From the NCBI GenBank assembly GCA_003445035.1, contig DLVV01000374.1, positions 1 through 13,521 of the forward strand: a stretch of 13,521 nucleotides of DNA. Direction: 5' to 3'. Below are positions 1 through 7,194 of the stretch, one piece after another; positions within the stretch are counted from its first letter, which is position 1; every line of letters begins with the position of its first letter. The notes beneath the pieces are model-generated. The model was not told the origin of the DNA, searched no databases, and was given only the letters and a program-made list of their open reading frames with translations. The position numbers and the translations under genes are program-made. Source of the stretch: Planctomycetaceae bacterium (lineage in GTDB: Bacteria; Planctomycetota; Planctomycetia; Planctomycetales; Planctomycetaceae).

Positions 1-743
1 GCGCGGCGTGCATTGGTGTTCGCTCCGATGGATGCGAGCAACGCAGTAATCGTCGTGCCAATGTTCTCACCCAGAACCAGTGCGGCGGCAGTTGGATAAT
101 TAATGACGCCGGTGAGCGCCAGCGCGATCGTGATTCCCAGCGTGGCAGAGGAAGACTGGACCATGACGGTCAGGACGCATCCGGCCAGCATGCACTGAAT
201 CATGCCGAAAACCGTGTCGGCGCTAAAGCGACCAAACCAGTTTTCAAAAGCGGGCAAATCCTTGATGTACGCACAGGCATCCTTCATCAACTCCAGCCCG
301 AAGAACACCATCCCAATGCCCATGATGGCCATTGAGATATAACGCACACGATCGCCCCTGGAGAACAAGTAAGCAAATGCTGCCAGGCCAAGGATCGGCA
401 GTCCGTATTTGCCAATCTTGAGTACGAGAATCCAGCCGGTGATCGTCGTCCCGATATTGGAACCCATGATCACACCGATCGCCTGCATCAACGTCATCAA
501 CCCACTGTTTACGAACCCAACCACCATGACCGTGGTGATCGAGCTGGACTGGACCAGGCAGGTTACAGCCAGGCCCACAATGGCAGCCAGGACGCGGTTG
601 TTGGTGGCCATGCTAATCATGCGTCGCAAGCCAGCACCGGCCACGGCCTGCATCCCATCGGACATGTATTTCATGCCGAGCAGGAAAATGCCCAGGCCGC
701 CAATCAGGCCGAAGATCATGTTCCACAGAAGTTCTTGGCTCAC
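1..743 (-). CDS. Na+/phosphate cotransporter, NptA/YjbB type (5' part, runs off the left edge)
   Basis: The visible 247 residues read as a membrane transporter with the inverted-repeat signature of the Na/Pi-cotransporter (PNaS) family. QSSSITT (about residues 65-71) is followed by GSNIGTT (about 94-100), and a second copy has QSSSATLG followed by GENIGTT near the window edge. In this family the paired QSSS motifs form the Na+ and phosphate sites, and the protein imports or exports inorganic phosphate across the inner membrane. The N-terminus has a hydrophobic segment rich in Gly, Leu and Ile. I chose GTG at 743 because AGGAG (753-749) sits 5 bases upstream; an in-frame GTG at 749 overlaps that Shine-Dalgarno. 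The C-terminus is outside the window, so a fused PhoU domain cannot be judged. Its base composition is lower in G+C than the neighbours (241-300 is 50% by hand count, against 67% for 3181-3240). That could indicate a different ancestry, but it is weak evidence. Confidence 0.93.
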   Translation of the reverse strand, partial: MSQELLWNMIFGLIGGLGIFLLGMKYMSDGMQAVAGAGLRRMISMATNNRVLAAIVGLAVTCLVQSSSITTVMVVGFVNSGLMTLMQAIGVIMGSNIGTTITGWILVLKIGKYGLPILGLAAFAYLFSRGDRVRYISMAIMGIGMVFFGLELMKDACAYIKDLPAFENWFGRFSADTVFGMIQCMLAGCVLTVMVQSSSATLGITIALALTGVINYPTAAALVLGENIGTTITALLASIGANTNARR

Positions 744-828
744 ACCCACTCCTCTTGGTTAACTTCCCGGAGTCAAACCAGTCGTCAGTTCAGACATCTG
801 CCGCAGTCTACCAATTGAAGGTCAGAGT

Positions 829-958
829 CTAGCCATGGGCGGTGACCATCGCCTCGGCCAGCAGAGGAAGCAACTCGACGCACTCCTGGACCTTGCCAGC
901 GTGCTCGACGAGTGGTTGAAAAGGAGAGCTGCCAAAAACCTGCCGAGATTAGAGTCAT
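829..958 (-). pseudogene. Remnant of a DUF47/PhoU-like phosphate-transport accessory gene (N-terminal fragment)
   Basis: The minus strand reads VFGSSPFQPLVEHAGKV, then QECVELLPLLAEAM, and reaches a TAG at 831-829. This resembles the start of DUF47 (TIGR00153) proteins, which typically open with an SPF.xL.xH...V.ECV.LL.. helix and run to about 210 residues. Only about 40 residues remain and no start codon lies in that frame. An ATG at 958-956 would join it if one T of a five-T run (938-934) were removed, giving an MTLISAGFGSSPF start. The rest of the family's helical bundle is absent before the transporter starts at 743. DUF47 proteins are PhoU relatives normally encoded next to phosphate transporters, so the position fits a lost accessory gene. 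Recognition is from family memory; a chance match is possible but unlikely given the context. Confidence 0.6.
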
Positions 959-1031
959 TCCAGTTCTTCAATTCCATTCGGTTCTGGCCGGTGGCAGCAG
1001 CCATCGGCCGAGCAGCCTGCCGTTTAAGCGA

Positions 1032-1059
1032 AGAGTATCGTTCCGGGAGATTGCTTCAA
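1032..1059 (-). promoter_or_regulatory. Candidate promoter for the transporter/DUF47 unit
   Basis: On the minus strand TTGAAG (1059-1054) and TACTCT (1037-1032) are separated by 16 bases, a weak sigma70-like pair. An A-rich tract at about 1097-1077 lies just upstream and could act as an UP element. It would transcribe across the DUF47 remnant into the transporter about 290 bases away. This is a pattern match only. Confidence 0.25.
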
Positions 1060-1190
1060 GAGATCACACCCGTCCATTTTATTTTTTTTGATTTGTTCCA
1101 TGGGCCGGCGTGGTGGCGCCGAACCGGCGGGGCGCGCACCGGCAGATCGGGTTTCCCAGGAAGTCATCGTCACGACGACAAAGCAGCCGG

Positions 1191-2366
1191 CTAGTCGGCC
1201 GTGGTCTCGTCGGTCGAGCGGCTGGTGGCTCGACGCAGACGGGAGAAGAGCCCCATGTGAGGCCGAGGCTGGTCGTGTTCGCCGTGGGGCGAGTTGGCCT
1301 CTGGAAGCACGACGTCGAACGCCGTGACGTCGACGGATTTGTCATCCGTTGGTTTGTGATGTCCGTCGTCGCTCTCGTCCATCGAGTTGGCAGCTGGATC
1401 GCCGATGGCACCATCGGTTGCCGGGACCGCGTCGTCACCGGCGCCGACCTCGACGGAACAGAATCCATCGTCGGTCTGGATCATTTCGATGGGGCCGGTG
1501 ACGATTGGAGCCGGGGTGCTGTCGACGCCGGATCGGGCCGGTTCAATAAACCGCAAAGGCAGTTGGCGAGATTCGGTGAGGGCATCAAGCACCTCGGCTC
1601 GGGTGATCGGGCGAGTGGCCGACCAGGCTCCGCGTTGCAGACTGGCGTCGGCCAGGTGGTTGAGGCAACGGGGTGACCCGTCGCACACGATCGCCAACAA
1701 TTCGACCGCTTCGTCAGTGATCACCGATCCGGGGTTTCCCCCGGCAAAACGGATCCGTGATTTCAGGTAGTCCTGGGACTCCCCACGCGTCAACGGCTGC
1801 AATCTGGCCTGCCCGCGGACCCGCTGATAAAGTCCGTCCAGCTGAGGGTCGGCGAGTTTTTCTTCGAGTTCGCACTGCCCGGACAACAGCAGGCGGACCA
1901 GGGGCTGGCCATTCGCGTCGAGGTTGGTCAGTCCGCGGAGTTCTTCGAGCACCGGCATCCCCAGGCGGTGGGCTTCGTCGACGGCCAGCAGCACACCGGT
2001 TTTGGTTGACGGCAGTCCCTGAATCGCATCTGCGACGGCTAGTCGGAGGTCCTGATCATCTTGTTGGCGAAAGGGGTGTCCGAGTCCGTGGAGGATGGCC
2101 TTGAGCAGTTCTCGAGGCTGGTTGAACTGTCCGGTCCTCAGACAGATTCCCACCAGTGAACTGGTCAGATCACGCGTCATCGCCAGGGTGCAGAGGGTTT
2201 TGCCCGACCCCGGGGGGCCGGTGAGCACGGCGATGCCCTGTCCGGAAGTGAGGCAACCGGCCAGTTCGCCCAACTGTCCGCCCAGTTCGCCGTAAATGAC
2301 CAGGGATGCGGGATCGGGGGATGCGGGAAATGGGGCGCGAGCCAGGTCGAAGAATGTCTGGTACAT
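1191..2366 (-). CDS. ExeA/GspA-type AAA+ ATPase with acidic disordered tail
   Basis: A 391-residue protein that begins MYQTFFDLARAPFPASPDP, the usual opening of ExeA/GspA/MshM ATPases. Walker A is GPPGSGKT (about residues 50-57), Walker B is LLAVDEAH (about 126-133), and LLLSGQ (159-164) suits sensor 1. A winged-helix-like end follows up to about residue 270. Family members power assembly of secretion or pilus machines; related TniB proteins serve transposons, but no transposase lies here. The last 110 residues are acidic, rich in Asp, Ser and Pro, and probably disordered. A basic-hydrophobic patch, GLFSRLRRATSRS, lies near the end. I saw no peptidoglycan-binding domain like that of ExeA. An upstream in-frame GTG at 2459 is possible, but the extra 31 residues look unlike the family. 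Neither start has a clear Shine-Dalgarno. The gene stands alone, divergent from phoH. Confidence 0.88.
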   Translation of the reverse strand: MYQTFFDLARAPFPASPDPASLVIYGELGGQLGELAGCLTSGQGIAVLTGPPGSGKTLCTLAMTRDLTSSLVGICLRTGQFNQPRELLKAILHGLGHPFRQQDDQDLRLAVADAIQGLPSTKTGVLLAVDEAHRLGMPVLEELRGLTNLDANGQPLVRLLLSGQCELEEKLADPQLDGLYQRVRGQARLQPLTRGESQDYLKSRIRFAGGNPGSVITDEAVELLAIVCDGSPRCLNHLADASLQRGAWSATRPITRAEVLDALTESRQLPLRFIEPARSGVDSTPAPIVTGPIEMIQTDDGFCSVEVGAGDDAVPATDGAIGDPAANSMDESDDGHHKPTDDKSVDVTAFDVVLPEANSPHGEHDQPRPHMGLFSRLRRATSRSTDETTAD

Positions 2367-2603
2367 GGCGGGACCGGGGTTTTGTGCAGGAAAGGCGGGA
2401 GACAGCGGGTGAATTGTCTCCTGGTGCGGGAACCGTGCCAGCCGTTTCAGCCGGAACACCCAGTTCGTCTCTTCGACTCCCTAGAGGTCCTCTCTTGAGA
2501 AAGTCCCTCAGATTCGGCAAATGCGGAACGTCATGGATGGGGCGTGGTCGGAGATGGGGTCAACAGTTCTTAGCAGGGGTTTCCTCCGGGGTTGTGCCCG
2601 GGT

Positions 2604-2609
2604 TAGAAT
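2604..2609 (+). promoter_or_regulatory. Candidate -10 element of the phoH operon
   Basis: TAGAAT in the context GGTTAGAATT lies about 77 bases upstream of the phoH start. Only a poor -35 (TTTCCT, 2580-2585, 18-base spacer) is present. Similar motifs precede pheT (TAGATT) and the exchanger gene (TAGGAT) in this window, which supports a shared promoter style. Confidence 0.35.
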
Positions 2610-2617
2610 TCAGGCGT

Positions 2618-2638
2618 GTCGGGGCCCGTGGCCCCGGC
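2618..2638 (+). repeat. Perfect G+C hairpin in the phoH leader
   Basis: CGGGGCC, CGT, GGCCCCG form a perfect 7-bp stem with a three-base loop (2620-2636). It extends by one G-T and one G-C pair to 2618-2638. It lies between the candidate -10 and the phoH start, so it would form near the 5' end of the operon mRNA. No T-run follows, so it is not an intrinsic terminator. It may stabilise or regulate the leader, or be incidental. Confidence 0.5.
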
Positions 2639-2685
2639 CTGACCATCCCGCACCGGATTACGGCCCTGCTTGACGGGCCGTTGGC

Positions 2686-3669
2686 ATGTCCGAAGCGTCC
2701 ATTCCGTTCGATGATCCCGAGGAGATAAGAACGCTCCTGGGGGCCCGAGACGAGCACCTGCGCCGCGTGCGGGATTCGGTCGGGGTCGATGTTGTCATTC
2801 GCGACGACGCGCTGAAAATCCAGGGTGACCGCGAGTCGGTCGACCAGGGTGTCGCGGTGATTCGTCGGCTGCGGGAGGTGATCGGCGAATCCGGGGAGTT
2901 ACGAGCCGACGACGTGCTGAGAGCACTCGGTCAGGTGGATCGGCCGGTTTCGTTGCCCGACTTTTCGGCGAGCGAGCGGGATGGGGACAGCGACCGGAGG
3001 TCTCGGATCGAACTGTTCGAATCGGCCAAGGATGTCCGCCCCAAGACACCCGGACAGGAGGCCTATGTCGACGCGATCCGTCGCAACGACCTGGTCTTTT
3101 GCACCGGGCCGGCCGGCAGTGGCAAGACCTACCTGGCCGTGGCCATGGCGTTGTCGGCGTTGAGATCTGAACTGGTCCGAAAGATCGTGCTGGTTCGTCC
3201 GGCGGTCGAGGCGGGCGAGAAGCTGGGTTTCCTGCCCGGTGACGTGACCGCCAAGGTCAACCCGTATCTCCGGCCTCTGCTGGACGCGCTGGCCGACATT
3301 CTCAGTTACGACCAGGTCAAGCGGTACATCGAACACGACGTGGTCGAGATCGTGCCGCTGGCGTTCATGCGAGGCCGCACTCTCAACGAGACCTTCATCA
3401 TTCTCGACGAGGCTCAGAACGCGACGCGGACCCAGATGCAGATGTTTTTGACGAGGATGGGACAGGGGTCGAAGATCGTCGTGACCGGTGACATCACCCA
3501 GGTCGATCTTCCCGACCACCTTGCCGGTGGCTTGCCGGATGCGATCAAACGACTGACGTCGATCGATGGGGTTGACGTGGTCCGACTGCGGGGGCGCGAC
3601 ATCGTGAGACATCGGCTGGTCAGCGAAATCGTCAAGGCCTACACAAAGACACCATCGAACGGACGTTGA
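2686..3669 (+). CDS. phoH: PhoH-like ATPase (PhoH/YbeZ family)
   Basis: 327 residues, the normal family length. The N-terminal part (about 1-90) resembles the KH-like RNA-binding segment of PhoH proteins. The ATPase core begins about residue 115. Walker A is GPAGSGKT (141-148), followed by RPAVEAGEKLGFLPG (171-185), a hallmark of the family. FMRGRTLNETFIILDEAQN (227-245) contains Walker B, and VVTGD (265-269) is the sensor motif. PhoH/YbeZ is a cytoplasmic ATPase related to RNA helicases and is physically and functionally linked to YbeY in rRNA processing; the ybeY gene lies two genes downstream. The ATG at 2686 has no obvious Shine-Dalgarno, but the protein alignment supports it. It is the first gene of a four-gene operon; the next gene starts 29 bases after its stop. 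Confidence 0.95.
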   Translation: MSEASIPFDDPEEIRTLLGARDEHLRRVRDSVGVDVVIRDDALKIQGDRESVDQGVAVIRRLREVIGESGELRADDVLRALGQVDRPVSLPDFSASERDGDSDRRSRIELFESAKDVRPKTPGQEAYVDAIRRNDLVFCTGPAGSGKTYLAVAMALSALRSELVRKIVLVRPAVEAGEKLGFLPGDVTAKVNPYLRPLLDALADILSYDQVKRYIEHDVVEIVPLAFMRGRTLNETFIILDEAQNATRTQMQMFLTRMGQGSKIVVTGDITQVDLPDHLAGGLPDAIKRLTSIDGVDVVRLRGRDIVRHRLVSEIVKAYTKTPSNGR

Positions 3670-3698
3670 TCTGAACAGGATCAGCTAAGGGCTTGAGG

Positions 3699-5360
3699 AT
3701 GTCGTGGTTTGGGCAAAAATCGTCGCGGGCAACCCGCACTCCACGTGCCGCCGAGATCGGTGACACGACGTCGCTGGGCGGCTGGATGCGGAGGACCCTG
3801 GGCAACCGGAATGTTCAGCTGCGGTTGCTGATGTGCCTGGTGGCCGTCGTGGCGATGCTGATCGTCGTCGAGGGGTGGAAGCCGCCTCAGACCTGGAGGA
3901 TCGGCGACCGACCGGCGGAAGGGCTTGGTGATCCGGCGGCTGCCGCGACCGGCAGGCTGGTCGAACCGGGTGAGACGATCGATGCGGGAACGCTGGTGCG
4001 GATTGAGCAGATCCATGCCGATCGACAATTCTCGGCCACCGATCTCCTGGTTCGAGGTGTCACGGTGGTCGTGTTGCTGGTCGTGCTGCTGACACTCAAC
4101 GGCATCTGGCTGGTCCGGTCCCGGCCCGCGCTGGTGGGCCATGCCGGACGTCTGGGTGTCTATCTGGTGGCCGTGGTCCTGACCGTCGCTGTCGGTCGGT
4201 TACTCTCGGCTGATCCCTGGCGTGCCGAGATCATTCCCCTGCTCGTGACAGTGGTGATTTTCGCCATCGCCTGGGACCAGGTTGTGGCCATCCTGACCGC
4301 GCTGACACTCTCCTTGTTGCTGACGATCTCGACCGTCGTCGAGATCGGGCACTTCGTCGTCCTGCTGTCGGTTTCGGTCAGTGCCATCCTGCCGCTCACA
4401 CGTGTCTCCTCGCGATCAACATTGATCACGGTGGGATTCTGGTCGGGAGTCGTCTTCATACTGGTTGACTGGGGGACCCTGGCGATCACGTCATCGGAAC
4501 CGGCCGGGGTGTTGTTCGACACCGCCGGGCTGTGGCCTTTGCTGAGAGGGTTCTTGTGGTGCCTGGTGGCCGGGTACCTGGTCGCCGGCAGCCTGCCGTT
4601 CATCGAGTCGTTGTTCGGAGTGGTCACCGACATCAGCCTTCTGGAAATGGGTGACGCCTCCCACCCGTTGCTGCAGGAACTCGTCCAACGGGCCCCGGGA
4701 ACGTACAACCACTCGATTGTTGTCGGGACGATCGGCGAGGCGGCTGCCGATCGAATTGGTGCCAACGGGTTGCTGGTGCGGGTGGCCGCCTATTTCCACG
4801 ACATTGGCAAGATGCTCAAGCCCGAATATTTCATTGAGAACACCACTGCCGAGACTTCGGGGCGACACGAGCAGTTGGCTCCGGCGATGAGCACGCTGAT
4901 CATCATTGGGCACGTTAAGGACGGTGTCGAACTGGCCCGCCAGCACAATCTGCCGCAGGCGTTGATCGACTTCATCGAGCAGCACCACGGGACGACACTG
5001 GTCGAGTATTTCTACGAGGAGGCACGGCGGCAGGCGGGGGACGAACCGGACTATCCCACCGATCCGGTCGAGTCGTCCTTTCGGTACCCCGGGCCTCGCC
5101 CCAGGACCCGGGAGAGTGGAGTGATGATGTTGGCCGATGCGGTCGAGAGCGCCAGTCGGACGTTGGCCGAGCCGACCCCGAGAAGTCTCGAAGGTCTCGT
5201 GCATCGCGTAACGCTCCGCCGACTGCTTGACGGTCAGTTCGAGGAGAGTGGCCTGACACTCAGTGATCTCCGCGTGATCGAAGAGTCCCTGACAAAATCG
5301 ATGATCGGAATTTTCCACGGCCGAGTGACATACCCCGAGCAGCGGACGGTTTCAGCGTGA
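3699..5360 (+). CDS. pgpH: Membrane HD-domain phosphodiesterase, PgpH type (probable c-di-AMP hydrolase), shortened sensor
   Basis: 553 residues. One membrane helix (about 41-58) is followed by an outside segment of only about 57 residues, then seven hydrophobic helices (about 117-300) of the 7TM-7TMR_HD type, then a cytosolic HD domain. The HD ligands are visible: H338 in TYNHS, H367-D368 in YFHDIGK, H390-E391, H429-H430 in EQHHGT, and D480 in LADAVES. The segment LFGVVTDISLLEMGD (305-319) before the HD domain is typical of PgpH. PgpH of Listeria and Bacillus hydrolyses cyclic di-AMP and is about 710 residues, mostly because of a large extracytoplasmic 7TMR-HDED domain that is nearly absent here. 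I chose ATG 3699 (weak AAGG at 3687-3690) over the in-frame TTG at 3693. Its TGA overlaps the GTG of ybeY by 4 bases. Substrate specificity is inferred. Confidence 0.92.
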   Translation: MSWFGQKSSRATRTPRAAEIGDTTSLGGWMRRTLGNRNVQLRLLMCLVAVVAMLIVVEGWKPPQTWRIGDRPAEGLGDPAAAATGRLVEPGETIDAGTLVRIEQIHADRQFSATDLLVRGVTVVVLLVVLLTLNGIWLVRSRPALVGHAGRLGVYLVAVVLTVAVGRLLSADPWRAEIIPLLVTVVIFAIAWDQVVAILTALTLSLLLTISTVVEIGHFVVLLSVSVSAILPLTRVSSRSTLITVGFWSGVVFILVDWGTLAITSSEPAGVLFDTAGLWPLLRGFLWCLVAGYLVAGSLPFIESLFGVVTDISLLEMGDASHPLLQELVQRAPGTYNHSIVVGTIGEAAADRIGANGLLVRVAAYFHDIGKMLKPEYFIENTTAETSGRHEQLAPAMSTLIIIGHVKDGVELARQHNLPQALIDFIEQHHGTTLVEYFYEEARRQAGDEPDYPTDPVESSFRYPGPRPRTRESGVMMLADAVESASRTLAEPTPRSLEGLVHRVTLRRLLDGQFEESGLTLSDLRVIEESLTKSMIGIFHGRVTYPEQRTVSA

Positions 5361-5887
5361 ACGATGGACTCGAACCCAGTGATGGCATCCCGGCTGAAGC
5401 CGGATGGAAGATCGACGTGGTCGATCGCACCGAGGACTCAGCCGCCGGTACCCAGCGACTGGCGGAGGTTTCCGGGTGTGTGCTGCGGGACGAGGGGGTC
5501 GCACACGCCGAGATCAGCGTGGCGGTTGTCGACGATGCCGAGATGTCGAGACTGCATGCGGATTTCCTGCAGATCGAAGGGCCGACCGACGTGCTCACCT
5601 TTCCGCTGGAAGGGGACAGCCTCGAGGCCTGGGCGGGACCGATCGATGCGCGTCGAGGGTCAGGACGAAGGATCTGTGGCGAGGTGGTTATCGGAGGAGA
5701 CATGGCGGTGCGGGTGGCCGGTGAGCTGGGGAGTCCGCCGTCCGAGGAGGTGATCCTGTACCTGGTCCATGGACTCTTGCACCTGTGTGGTTATGACGAT
5801 CTCGACGATCTTCAGAGGGGCCAGATGCGTCGCCGTGAGGCCGAGTTGCTGGAGTTGCTAGAGGTGACGGCGAGGGTCGACGCGTGA
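5357..5887 (+). CDS. ybeY: Endoribonuclease YbeY (rRNA maturation factor)
   Basis: 176 residues. YbeY is a metal-dependent ribonuclease involved in 16S rRNA 3'-end maturation and 70S quality control. The core shows TDVLTFPLE, GEVVIGGDMAV and the metal-site motif HGLLHLCGYDD (H138, H142). The third canonical ligand of HGxLHLxGYDH, a His, is Asp148 here. The first 15 to 20 residues are a non-conserved extension. The GTG start at 5357 overlaps the previous stop as GTGA, and the TGA at 5885-5887 overlaps the next gene's GTG in the same way, so translation of all three is probably coupled. Neighbouring phoH and corC are standard partners in many bacteria, which supports the assignment. Confidence 0.94.
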   Translation: MNDGLEPSDGIPAEAGWKIDVVDRTEDSAAGTQRLAEVSGCVLRDEGVAHAEISVAVVDDAEMSRLHADFLQIEGPTDVLTFPLEGDSLEAWAGPIDARRGSGRRICGEVVIGGDMAVRVAGELGSPPSEEVILYLVHGLLHLCGYDDLDDLQRGQMRRREAELLELLEVTARVDA

Positions 5888-7182
5888 ACGAACAACTCAC
5901 TTTGCTACTGACGGGGTGTGGCCTGCTGGCCCTGGTGACGCTGGTGTCCCTGGCCGCCAGCAGCTTGCGGGCGTTTTCTCGCAGTCGCCTGGAAGCGATC
6001 TGCCGTGAACGGGGTCGGCCCGAGTTATTCGGGGTCATTCTGGCCCGAAGGGAACGGGTGCAACTGGCGGTCAACTGCCTGTACGCGTTGAGCCTGGTTG
6101 TGGCTGGCGAAGTGTGCGTCTTCTGGTGGTGGCGGGTAGCTGCCGTGGGGGGAGGCTGGTCGCGGGTGGGAGTGGTCGTCGCGTCGGTGTCGGCCCTGTT
6201 GATGGCTTCGGTGGTTCTGCCGTGGGCTGTCGGGCGGGTGTGGGGGGAGCAGTTCCTGGTCCGTAGCTGGCGTGCCCTCTGCCTGGTGACACTGGTCCTG
6301 GCGCCGGTGTCGACGATCGTCGAACAGCTGGATCGCCTCTGTCACCGGATCGCCGGCCGACCCGAACCGGTCTCCGGTGACCTCGCCGACCTGAGCGACG
6401 AGATTCGCAGCGTGGTCGATGAGGGGCAGCGAGGAGGTTACATCGAGACATCCGCCCGCGCGATGATCCATCGCGTGATGGAACTGCGAGACGAGGACGT
6501 GGCCGAAGTGATGACACCTCGGACGGACATGATCTGCCTGAGGGCGGACGCGTCGTTGGAGGACGCGCGTCGACAGTTGCTCGAAGCCGGCCACACCCGC
6601 GTGCCGGTGGTTGGAGAAACCACCGACGACATCGTTGGCATCCTCTACGCGAAGGATCTGCTCGGCCACCTGAAGGTTGACACCGCATCGGCTCCGGGAG
6701 GACTTCGCGAGATCGTCCGCGAACCGTTCTACGTGCCCGAGACGACCGGCATCGACACGTTGCTGGAAACGCTCAAACGCGAACAGGTCCACCTGGCCGT
6801 CGTGCTCGACGAATACGGCGGAGTCGCCGGGCTGGTCACTCTGGAGGACATCCTCGAGGAAATCGTCGGGGAGATCGAGGACGAGTACGACGTGGGAGGT
6901 GGTGACCTGGTAAAGACGATCGGGCCGACCATGATCGAGGTCGATGCCAGGGCTCACATCGACGACCTCAACGAACGCTTCGGTTACGGACTGCCCGAGG
7001 ACGAGGACTACGACACGCTGGGCGGATTCGTGATCACTCGCCTGGGGAGGATTCCCGTTTCGGGTGAGACACTGGAATGGGGCCGATGGCGATTCAGCAT
7101 CGAATCGGCTGACAAGCGACGTGTCCGGCGACTGCGGGTCGAGCCGGGGCAAGCCGAGTCGGAGTCGGAGTCGACGGCCTGA
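5884..7182 (+). CDS. CNNM/CorC-type membrane protein with CBS pair and CorC_HlyC domain
   Basis: 432 residues. The N-terminal membrane part (CNNM/DUF21-like) has hydrophobic helices at about 5-25, 62-82, 96-116 and 128-148. Two CBS domains follow, one opening at VMTPRTDM (209-216) and one covering about 275-332. The second contains VLDEYGGVAGLVTLEDILEE (307-326), the strongest family signature. A CorC_HlyC domain (about 340-420) closes the protein, with DLNERFGYGLP and DYDTLGGFV. Relatives are linked to Mg2+ or cobalt efflux and were formerly labelled haemolysins; MpfA/CorB proteins are Mg2+ exporters. The transported ion here is not shown by the sequence. The membrane part is divergent from the DUF21 consensus. 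The GTG start overlaps ybeY by four bases. The tail ends in a Ser-Glu repeat. It is the last gene of the operon and ends 12 bases from the convergent dus gene. Confidence 0.92.
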   Translation: MNEQLTLLLTGCGLLALVTLVSLAASSLRAFSRSRLEAICRERGRPELFGVILARRERVQLAVNCLYALSLVVAGEVCVFWWWRVAAVGGGWSRVGVVVASVSALLMASVVLPWAVGRVWGEQFLVRSWRALCLVTLVLAPVSTIVEQLDRLCHRIAGRPEPVSGDLADLSDEIRSVVDEGQRGGYIETSARAMIHRVMELRDEDVAEVMTPRTDMICLRADASLEDARRQLLEAGHTRVPVVGETTDDIVGILYAKDLLGHLKVDTASAPGGLREIVREPFYVPETTGIDTLLETLKREQVHLAVVLDEYGGVAGLVTLEDILEEIVGEIEDEYDVGGGDLVKTIGPTMIEVDARAHIDDLNERFGYGLPEDEDYDTLGGFVITRLGRIPVSGETLEWGRWRFSIESADKRRVRRLRVEPGQAESESESTA

Positions 7183-7194
7183 CGAGCCAATCGG

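Larger units (their letters stand above)
744..1190. other. Intergenic region between the ExeA-like gene and the phosphate transporter
   Basis: About 450 bases without an intact gene. It contains the DUF47 remnant (829-958, minus strand), a candidate minus-strand promoter (1032-1059) and an A-rich tract on the minus strand (about 1077-1097). A G+C-rich stretch at about 1100-1145 could fold, with GCCGG/CCGGC partners. That stretch lacks a downstream T-run on the minus strand, so I do not call it a terminator. Short open frames here on either strand have no recognisable protein features apart from the remnant. Confidence 0.6.
2367..2685. other. Divergent intergenic region between the ExeA-like gene and phoH
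   Basis: About 320 bases containing the 5' side of both genes. On the plus strand I see a -10-like TAGAAT (2604-2609) and a strong short hairpin (2618-2638) in the presumed phoH leader. On the minus strand I see no convincing promoter for the ExeA-like gene. The first 93 bases (2367-2459) would be coding if that gene started at its upstream GTG. Confidence 0.5.

Noticed and set aside
835..1194. Plus-strand open frame of 119 codons in the left intergenic region
   Set aside because: No Shine-Dalgarno, no recognisable motif and an irregular composition; it is antisense to the DUF47 remnant, which explains part of its coding-like pattern.
1191..2366. ExeA-like ATPase as a TniB transposon protein
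   Set aside because: There is no transposase or TniQ-like gene nearby, and the MYxxFF...PFxxxPDP opening fits the secretion-type ExeA group better.
2899..3612. Long open frame on the minus strand opposite phoH (237 codons)
   Set aside because: It lies entirely antisense to the well-conserved phoH gene, has a His-, Gln- and Arg-rich composition with no motif, and is the usual mirror frame of high-G+C coding DNA.
3667..3683. TGATC/GATCA hairpin at the phoH–pgpH junction
   Set aside because: A 5-bp stem without a T-run, overlapping the phoH stop; too short to support a processing or termination claim.
6025..7152. Long open frame on the minus strand opposite the CorC-like gene (375 codons)
   Set aside because: It is antisense to a gene with clear CBS and CorC domains and has a low-complexity composition and no recognisable domain.
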